Shown: one piece after another, positions 1-4,313 of the stretch | How positions within the stretch are numbered: position 1 is the stretch's first letter | Layout of the letters: each line of letters begins with the position of its first letter | Assembly (NCBI GenBank): GCA_900753715.1 | Contig: CAAEAE010000182.1 | Span: 1-9,238, forward strand | Source: an uncultured Roseburia sp. | Lineage (GTDB): Bacteria; Bacillota_A; Clostridia; Lachnospirales; Lachnospiraceae | Length of the DNA stretch: 9,238 nt | Direction: 5' to 3' | Position numbers and translations under genes: made by a program | Notes under the pieces: model-generated | What the model saw: the letters and a program-made list of their open reading frames with translations, nothing else | Databases searched by the model: none | Told to the model about the DNA's origin: nothing

Positions 1-13
1 TATGCCGTTACGG

Positions 14-19
14 TATAAT
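14..19 (+). promoter_or_regulatory. Candidate -10 box (TATAAT) of a promoter cut by the left edge
   Basis: A perfect TATAAT hexamer lies at 14-19. The matching -35 box would lie to the left of the window, so it cannot be tested. Transcription would begin near 25-27, inside the left arm of an inverted repeat, and would read through the leader towards the first gene at 265. I see no better -35/-10 pair between here and 264. This is a consensus match only. Confidence 0.4.
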
Positions 20-20
20 A

Positions 21-70
21 ACGACAAACAGAAAAAGCCTTTATTTTCAAGGGGTTTGAGCGTTTGTCGT
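21..70. repeat. Inverted repeat ACGACAAAC / GTTTGTCGT with a third direct copy at 140-149
   Basis: ACGACAAAC (21-29) is repeated as its exact reverse complement GTTTGTCGT (62-70), with a 32-base spacer. The 10-mer TAACGACAAA occurs at 19-28 and again, same strand, at 140-149. The left arm begins two bases after the TATAAT box and would cover the transcription start, which suits an operator. Other readings are iteron-like sites for the replication-type protein encoded at 816, or a recombinase-arm or nick-site repeat. The function is inferred; the repeat itself is directly visible. Confidence 0.55.
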
Positions 71-160
71 CTTTTATTCAATTCCTTTTCCAAGTTGAAA
101 ATTGACGAAAACTATAAAGAAAAAAGGAGGCTGTTTTATTAACGACAAAATTTAATAGTG

Positions 161-191
161 CCAGCGGTCCGGCTTTATGTCTGACCGCTGG
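161..191 (+). promoter_or_regulatory. Leader hairpin upstream of the terminator
   Basis: CCAGCGGTC (161-169) pairs perfectly with GACCGCTGG (183-191), giving a 9-bp GC-rich stem with a 13-base loop. It has no T-run of its own and ends 7 bases before the next hairpin, which does. It is preceded by a strong but orphan Shine-Dalgarno sequence (AAAAGGAGG, about 122-130) with no ATG, GTG or TTG at a normal distance. The pair of hairpins looks like a structured 5' leader, possibly part of an attenuator. I found no obvious alternative pairing that would form an antiterminator. Confidence 0.6.
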
Positions 192-198
192 TTGCCGT

Positions 199-233
199 GG
201 GCGTTTCACTTTTATAGGTGGACGCCCTTTTTT
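199..233 (+). terminator. Intrinsic terminator in the 5' leader of the first gene
   Basis: GGGCGT (199-204) pairs with ACGCCC (222-227). The stem can continue as CAC (207-209) with GTG (218-220) past a small internal bulge, and it is followed directly by six T residues (228-233). It lies only 31 bases before the ATG at 265. It either ends transcription from a gene left of the window or acts as a conditional terminator for the operon that starts at 265. Confidence 0.75.
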
Positions 234-264
234 CATACTCATTTTCGAGAGAAAGGAGATCCAC

Positions 265-786
265 ATGGAATTAAACGAAATGGAAAAAAAGCTGCTCTTT
301 CAAGTGGAGGGCGATTATCAGACAAAGATCCTGAATGAACTTTATATGACCGTGCGGTATTCAAATAATTCCGAACAGCGGGAGGCGGCAGAAGGTCTTA
401 TGGCAAAACTTCGTGTTCTGTCAAATGCAGAGTGCATGGACTTGGTAAAAGATATTCAGAAGAATTACCGTCTGCCCTATCCAGCCCGGACGATTGGAGA
501 AAAGATCGCCGAGGCCAGACAACAATCAGGGGCAGAAAAATTGAAGGGGCATGACATCATGGCACTTGAACGCTTTGATCCAGAAGTAAAGCACATGATC
601 GTCTTTGATGTATTGTCTTACGATTCCCCTGTTGGCGACAAAGGCGATAAGATGCGCTTGTTCCTTACAGATGCCGGCTATCAGAAATTTTTAGAGAGCC
701 AGGAACGGGGCGAAGTGAAACTGAAAAACCATGCGAAGGTCTCTGACGGTCATCTCCATTATGACCGCAGGGATCATGCCTTGTAA
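265..786 (+). CDS. Conserved ICE-borne protein of unknown function
   Basis: This is a 173-residue soluble protein without signal peptide or membrane segment. ATG at 265 is supported by AAAGGAG (252-258) six bases upstream. The N-terminal half looks helical and charged, and includes an ARTIGEKIAEAR stretch near residue 75-86. The C-terminal half has a compact, probably beta-containing segment (ERFDPEVKHMIVFDVLS, about 97-113), then a GDKGDKMRLFLTDAGY stretch. I recognise the overall sequence as a type that accompanies the DUF6017 replication-like gene in Tn1549-like elements, but I cannot attach a function. It is the first gene after the structured leader and is followed 29 bases later by the DUF6017 gene, so the two are probably co-transcribed. 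A role in element DNA processing or regulation is a guess from position only. Confidence 0.85.
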   Translation: MELNEMEKKLLFQVEGDYQTKILNELYMTVRYSNNSEQREAAEGLMAKLRVLSNAECMDLVKDIQKNYRLPYPARTIGEKIAEARQQSGAEKLKGHDIMALERFDPEVKHMIVFDVLSYDSPVGDKGDKMRLFLTDAGYQKFLESQERGEVKLKNHAKVSDGHLHYDRRDHAL

Positions 787-815
787 CGGAATAGTCGAAG
801 AAAGGAGGCGGTACA

Positions 816-1688
816 ATGGCAGTATTCCGTGTAGAGAAAACAAAGGACTTTACGATAATGAGCAATCACCATCTGCGCAATACGGAGTTGTCCTTAAAGG
901 CAAAGGGGCTTTTATCACTTATGTTGTCGCTGCCGGAAGATTGGGATTATACCACAAAGGGACTCGCCCATATCTGCAAGGATGGTGTGGATTCTATCAC
1001 TACTGCCCTGAAGGAACTGGAGCGGCATGGTTATCTCACCAGACAGCGCCTCCGCTATGATAACGGGCAGTTGGGAGACATTGAATATACGATCCATGAG
1101 CAGCCTGTAAGTACCGAAAACACAGGGCTTTCACCTAAACGGGAAAATCCAAGACAGGTAAAACCTGAACAGGCAAAACCTAAACAGGCGGAACCTGAAC
1201 AGGAAAATCCGGCACAATTAAATACTAATCCATTAAAAACAAAAAAATCAAAAAAAGATAAATCAATAACTTATCCATCAATCTATCCGGCAGAGCCGGA
1301 AGCGGCGAACCGCACGGATGGGATGGATCGGATAGAGCTGATAGAAGCATATCGTGAAATCATCAAAGAAAATATCGAATATGACTTACTGGTCTTACGG
1401 TATGGCAGGGAACGTTTGGATGAAGCCCTTGAACTTATGCTTGAAGTGATTTTGTCGAAACGCCCTTACATTCGCATTGCCGGAGATGATTTTCCGAGGG
1501 AAATCGTCAAGAGCCGGTTCCTGAAGATCAATTCCGGCCACTTAGAGTATGTCTTTGACTGTATCGACAAGAACACAACGAAGGTCGGAAACATCAAAGC
1601 GTATCTGCTGGCGGCGCTGTATAATGCCCCGGCTACAATGGACAGCTATTACCGTGCCGAGGTCAATCACGACCTGTACGGCTGTTAG
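816..1688 (+). CDS. Winged-helix replication-initiator-like protein, DUF6017 family
   Basis: The product has 290 residues. ATG at 816 has AAAGGAGG (801-808) seven bases upstream. Residues 1-95 form a winged helix-turn-helix of the kind seen at the N-terminus of RepA-like initiators: the stretch SLKAKGLLSLMLSLPEDW (about 26-43) is followed by a recognition-helix region DGVDSITTALKELERHGYL (56-74) and a wing. A charged linker with five 5-residue repeats (109-133) and a lysine-rich tract (141-149) joins it to a C-terminal DUF6017-type region (about 170-290), with KSRFLKINSGHLEYVFDCI (232-250) and GNIKAYLLAALYNAP (258-272). Such genes sit next to DUF3991/Toprim primases in Tn1549-like ICEs, as here. 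The likely role is DNA binding at an element origin or in element replication; this is family-based inference, since DUF6017 has no established biochemical activity that I know of. Confidence 0.88.
   Translation: MAVFRVEKTKDFTIMSNHHLRNTELSLKAKGLLSLMLSLPEDWDYTTKGLAHICKDGVDSITTALKELERHGYLTRQRLRYDNGQLGDIEYTIHEQPVSTENTGLSPKRENPRQVKPEQAKPKQAEPEQENPAQLNTNPLKTKKSKKDKSITYPSIYPAEPEAANRTDGMDRIELIEAYREIIKENIEYDLLVLRYGRERLDEALELMLEVILSKRPYIRIAGDDFPREIVKSRFLKINSGHLEYVFDCIDKNTTKVGNIKAYLLAALYNAPATMDSYYRAEVNHDLYGC
1140..1214 (+). repeat. Five 15-bp tandem units encoding a Q-x-x-P-x linker
   Basis: Five in-frame 15-base units encode RENPR, QVKPE, QAKPK, QAEPE and QENPA inside the DUF6017 protein. The middle three units are close to identical (CAGGYAAAACCTRAA with few changes), so they look like recent slippage or unequal-exchange copies. 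The result is a proline-rich, alternately charged flexible linker between the winged helix and the C-terminal domain. Copy number probably varies between related elements. Confidence 0.8.
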
Positions 1689-1709
1689 GCACCTTTGGGT
1701 GTCTTTTTT
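1688..1709 (+). terminator. Short terminator-like hairpin after the DUF6017 gene
   Basis: GGCACC (1688-1693) pairs with GGTGTC (1698-1703), one G-T pair included, around a TTTG loop, followed by six T residues (1704-1709). The stem begins on the last base of the TAG stop codon. It is short, so termination is probably partial; it would reduce expression of the primase-like gene and the genes after it relative to the first two genes. Confidence 0.55.
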
Positions 1710-1739
1710 CATTTCATCACAGGAAGGAGGCAAAGCGCA

Positions 1740-1778
1740 ATGAAAAGAAACACTGTGCCGGTACTATGCCCGGCGTAA
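1740..1778 (+). CDS. 12-codon leader ORF overlapping the primase start
   Basis: ATG at 1740 opens a 12-codon frame, MKRNTVPVLCPA, ending at TAA 1776-1778. It has the best ribosome binding site of this intergenic region (AAGGAGG, 1724-1730, nine bases upstream). Its last codons overlap the first codons of the primase-like gene, whose own ATG at 1766 has no recognisable Shine-Dalgarno. The peptide shows no domain. The arrangement points to a leader whose translation delivers ribosomes to the downstream start by termination-reinitiation. Translation of the leader is not proven, but the ribosome binding site and overlap support it. Confidence 0.55.
   Translation: MKRNTVPVLCPA
1754..1777 (+). promoter_or_regulatory. 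Hairpin holding the primase start codon in its loop
   Basis: GCCGG (1757-1761) pairs with CCGGC (1770-1774). The stem can extend by three more pairs (1754-1756 with 1775-1777, two of them G-U). The loop is TACTATGC (1762-1769) and contains the ATG at 1766-1768. The leader ORF stop codon TAA (1776-1778) falls at the base of the stem, so a ribosome that finishes the leader would melt the hairpin and stop 8 bases beyond the start codon. This is direct sequence pairing; the regulatory meaning is inferred. Confidence 0.55.
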
Positions 1779-2746
1779 CCAAAGAACAGATTCAGGCAGC
1801 GCGGGAAGCTGACTTGTTTACTTACCTGCAATTCCATGAACCCGGCGTGCTGAAACAGGATGGACCTAATTTCCGGCATAAGGAGCATGACAGTCTGGTA
1901 TATGTGACCGGGAAAAGGTACTGGTACTGGAACAGCCGCGGACGGAGTATCAATGCGCTGGACTACCTGATCCAGATTCGGGGATATGGTCTTGTGGATG
2001 CGGTTCATGCTCTGGTAGGTGGCGAAATCCCACAGGAACCGGCTTACCGAAGTACGGCAGAAATACAGGTATCAAAAGAGCCGGAAAAGAAAACATTCGC
2101 TCTCCCCTGGGCCAGACGTTGCGCGACCGCTGCGGTCTTCTATTTGCAGAAACGGGGGATCAGCTCAGAAGTCATTCGCCAGTGTTTACAAGCCGGGATT
2201 TTTTACGAAGCCCGGTATCATGGAGAACCGGTTTGTGTGTTTGTTGGGAAAGATGATTCCGGGAAAGCGAAGTTTGCCTGTATGCGCAGTATCAGCGGCA
2301 ATCTCAAAAAGGATGTCTATGGCAGCGACAAAGGATATAACTTTTGTTATCCCCCGCAAAGTCCGGGCAGCCGGCATGTGGCAGTCTTTGAAGCTCCTAT
2401 TGATGCGCTTTCCCATGCGACACTTCAAGAGCTGGAGGGATGGAAATGGAATGGTTATCGCTTGTCTTTGGGCGGTACTTCCCATGTGGCGCTGACTTCT
2501 TTCCTGGAACGCCACCCGGAGATACGGCGTGTTACCCTTTATATGGACCACGACCTTGCCGGATTTGTCAATGCCCGGAAAATCAAGACCATGCTTCACG
2601 AGGATAAACGTTTCCGTCATATCCGGGTAAGTGTCAACCCTCCCCGGATGGGAAAAGATTACAATGAGAAATTGCTGCTGGTTCGGGAACAACTGCAAAC
2701 CAGCCAGCACCAACGCCGCCCAAAAGAGGCGGCTGTTTCAATTTAG
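1766..2746 (+). CDS. DUF3991/Toprim primase-like protein
   Basis: The product has 326 residues. It combines a DUF3991-type region (about residues 40-190) with a C-terminal Toprim domain (about 203-300), an architecture common on clostridial ICEs. Toprim signatures are visible: the catalytic glutamate in VFEAPIDALS (E209), the D-x-D pair in MDHDLAG (D261, D263), and a following GKDYNE (296-301), the K-D-x-N motif typical of these primase-like proteins. I see no classical zinc-finger cysteine cluster at the N-terminus. The protein probably synthesises primers or otherwise processes single-stranded DNA during conjugative replication or establishment of the complementary strand in the recipient. 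Upstream in-frame codons offer no other ATG, GTG or TTG close by, so ATG 1766 is the best start, though it lacks its own ribosome binding site and appears coupled to the leader ORF. Confidence 0.88.
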   Translation: MPGVTKEQIQAAREADLFTYLQFHEPGVLKQDGPNFRHKEHDSLVYVTGKRYWYWNSRGRSINALDYLIQIRGYGLVDAVHALVGGEIPQEPAYRSTAEIQVSKEPEKKTFALPWARRCATAAVFYLQKRGISSEVIRQCLQAGIFYEARYHGEPVCVFVGKDDSGKAKFACMRSISGNLKKDVYGSDKGYNFCYPPQSPGSRHVAVFEAPIDALSHATLQELEGWKWNGYRLSLGGTSHVALTSFLERHPEIRRVTLYMDHDLAGFVNARKIKTMLHEDKRFRHIRVSVNPPRMGKDYNEKLLLVREQLQTSQHQRRPKEAAVSI

Positions 2747-2759
2747 GGAGGATTTCAAC

Positions 2760-2984
2760 ATGAATGGATCTCAACATATCTGCTTTACAGACAGCGCCGG
2801 AAAAGCGCTGTTTTCCATTCCCGACAATGGTTTACTCTGCCTGTTCTATGGAAACGGGGACAGGCATTTTGCTGTTTGCCATCGTCTGGATGACACCCAT
2901 GCAGAAATTGACGGGGTAAATTATTCGATGCCGGACTTTGCCAAAAGGATGAAACACAACCAGATCAGCTTTGCCCCGGCATAA
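2760..2984 (+). CDS. Small conserved hypothetical protein (74 aa)
   Basis: This is a 74-residue soluble protein, initiated at ATG 2760 with AGGGAGG (2745-2751) eight bases upstream; the ribosome binding site overlaps the stop codon of the primase-like gene, so the two are translationally close. The sequence reads as a small mostly beta fold: HICFTDSAGKALFSI (6-20), GLLCLFYGNG (24-33), HFAVCHRLDD (36-45) and HAEIDGVNY (47-55), with a short helix SMPDFAKRMK (56-65). Three cysteines (8, 27, 40) are not arranged as an obvious zinc site. I do not recognise a named family. Confidence 0.75.
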   Translation: MNGSQHICFTDSAGKALFSIPDNGLLCLFYGNGDRHFAVCHRLDDTHAEIDGVNYSMPDFAKRMKHNQISFAPA

Positions 2985-3016
2985 GGCTGGAAAACAAATA
3001 ACAGGAGGATTTGAAA

Positions 3017-3298
3017 ATGAAAAAAATTGAAAATACCGCTTTGCAGATGATTGCCGAGGCTTCCCGGTGTCCAGACTACGGCCCCGATATGGTTAAATCG
3101 CTGATGAAAAAGCTGGACATGAACGAAAAGGGCTTTGCGCTTTTGATGAATGTTGCCCCATCCACAGTGCGTCTTTGGACCAGCGGAGCTGCACAGCCTT
3201 GCGGCACAGCAAAACGCCTCATGCAGATTTATGAAACCGGTCCGGAGATTGTCGGCAAGATTGCCGGCGGGCAGCTACCGGCAGATGGGAGGGATTGA
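3017..3298 (+). CDS. Small helix-turn-helix regulator (XRE/antitoxin-like)
   Basis: The product has 93 residues. I chose ATG 3017 over the in-frame TTG at 3011 because AGGAGG (3003-3008) is 8 bases from the ATG and only 2 from the TTG. Residues 24-72 form an XRE-type helix-turn-helix: MVKSLMKKLDMNEKGFALLM, then NVAPSTVRLWTSGAAQPCG (45-63), where STVRLWTSG is the recognition helix with the typical W-x-x-G turn of HigA/MqsA-like antitoxin and YiaG-like proteins. It ends with KRLMQIYETGPEIV. I see no partner toxin next to it: the neighbours are a small beta protein and a truncated ORF. It may act as a repressor of the element, possibly at the repeats in the leader (1-150); the target is a guess. 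Confidence 0.8.
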   Translation: MKKIENTALQMIAEASRCPDYGPDMVKSLMKKLDMNEKGFALLMNVAPSTVRLWTSGAAQPCGTAKRLMQIYETGPEIVGKIAGGQLPADGRD

Positions 3299-3302
3299 TT
3301 AA

Positions 3303-3380
3303 ATGGCGGGGACAGATAGCCAGCCGTTTGCGGAAAATGAGCAGGTCAAAGAGCTGCTTCACATGAAAGGAGGAATTTGA
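3303..3380 (+). pseudogene. 25-codon ORF, probable N-terminal remnant of a longer element gene
   Basis: ATG 3303 follows GGGAGGG (3287-3293) by nine bases and opens a 25-codon frame whose TGA (3378-3380) is directly followed by the next start codon, TTG 3381. The peptide begins MAGTDSQPFAENEQVKELL. From memory, the pattern 'F-x-E-N-x-Q-V/I-K-E-L-L' is the usual start of a longer coiled-coil-rich ICE protein (DUF6674 family). Here the similarity stops after ELL, and the last codons (HMKGGI) coincide with the ribosome binding site of the next gene. It thus looks like a gene that lost all but its first 20 or so codons by deletion. It might instead be a functional small or leader peptide. The family link is from recall and needs a search. 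Confidence 0.45.
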
Positions 3381-4283
3381 TTGAATCAGGAACCACTACC
3401 GCAGATTCATTTGATCCGCGATACAGACTTATCCGTCTTTGCGTATGAACTCCATATTTTTGCCGGAGATTTTCTTAGAGAATGCGAATTCAATATGCGT
3501 TCTCTGGCAACAAATACCGGGGCTGATTCCATTGCCATCATGGGGAAAAATCACATGTGGCTTTCCGACGCTTTGTTTGCTTATTGTTCTACGGCAGATC
3601 TTCATCAAATGATCTTAACAACGGAGTTTATCGGAGCGAGGGCTTTCCTGTTTCATACGGATCGCAGAGAGGGCGGTCACTTGTACGGAGATGTCCTGAT
3701 GATGGATTTAGACACGCTGCGGCAGGATATAAAAAGAAATATCCTCTATCCCTGCGGCGTCAATATTGAACGCAAAGATGGTTCAGCGGCTACGGTCAGC
3801 CTGAAAGAATGGACTGAAATGGAGCTTTACGAAAAAGATGCTCTGAAAAGTTGGGGATTTTCTTATGCCCCGAATCAAGTTACGGAATGGCAGTACCACT
3901 ATTCCACGATGTTCAGACAGTGGATGGATCAGGCATTTCGTTATATGCCCCAGGATTTAGAAGAACGCCTGAATATGCAATATATGGAGGCAGCCCAGAA
4001 CCCGGATATGGATAAGTACCGCATACCACAGGGAACGGCAAAGCAGATGCTTCTTTATGACGAAGCCCCTGTGTATCGCCTTCTTCCATCCGGTTCGGAG
4101 AAAATTGCGCCCATCGCGGCAATCTCTACGGGCCTGTGGTATGAAAATTACCGGGAGTTTGCCATTGCACCGGAGGATTTAGGCGCTCTGGACAAACTGA
4201 TCCGCAGGGAAACTGACCGGCTCACAGGAAACCTCCCACAACTTCACAAAAACGAAGAACGCCGCCCTGCCCCGGAGCGATAA
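3381..4283 (+). CDS. ICE accessory protein of unknown function (300 aa)
   Basis: The product is a 300-residue soluble protein. TTG at 3381 is the chosen start: AAAGGAGG (3366-3373) lies seven bases upstream, and the next internal methionine is only at residue 39. The first half includes a well-defined alternating segment (ADSIAIMGKNHMWLSDALFAY, 48-68, and GARAFLFHTD, 85-94). The second half has an aromatic helical part (EWQYHYSTMFRQWMDQAFRYM, 169-189). A C-terminal module follows, about 226-282: YDEAPVYRLLPSGSEKI, then TGLWYENYREFAI, which looks like a small separate beta-alpha unit of the sort appended to several ICE proteins. There is no signal peptide, membrane segment or recognisable catalytic motif. 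It sits between the HTH regulator region and the LPD1 gene with a 30-base gap after it, in a probable operon. I do not recognise a named family. Confidence 0.82.
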   Translation: MNQEPLPQIHLIRDTDLSVFAYELHIFAGDFLRECEFNMRSLATNTGADSIAIMGKNHMWLSDALFAYCSTADLHQMILTTEFIGARAFLFHTDRREGGHLYGDVLMMDLDTLRQDIKRNILYPCGVNIERKDGSAATVSLKEWTEMELYEKDALKSWGFSYAPNQVTEWQYHYSTMFRQWMDQAFRYMPQDLEERLNMQYMEAAQNPDMDKYRIPQGTAKQMLLYDEAPVYRLLPSGSEKIAPIAAISTGLWYENYREFAIAPEDLGALDKLIRRETDRLTGNLPQLHKNEERRPAPER

Positions 4284-4313
4284 GAATTTTACACTGACTG
4301 GAGGTGATGAAGA

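Noticed and set aside
2..142. 46-codon frame open from the left edge (begins MPLRYNND), ending at TAA 140-142
   Set aside because: It runs through the TATAAT box, the inverted repeat and an orphan ribosome binding site, is lysine/arginine-rich with AT-driven composition and resembles no protein I know. It could be the tail of a gene left of the window, but I cannot support that.
1..264. oriT or attachment site in the left leader
   Set aside because: There is an inverted repeat, but no relaxase, integrase or core direct-repeat pair is visible in the window, so neither an oriT nor an att site can be supported.
731..1060. 109-codon + strand frame overlapping the end of the first gene and the start of the DUF6017 gene
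   Set aside because: No ribosome binding site, covers two genes with good start signals and matches no family.
2186..2713. 175-codon frame on the - strand inside the primase-like gene
   Set aside because: Opposite to a gene with clear Toprim motifs, no ribosome binding site and no recognisable protein; a shadow of biased codon use.
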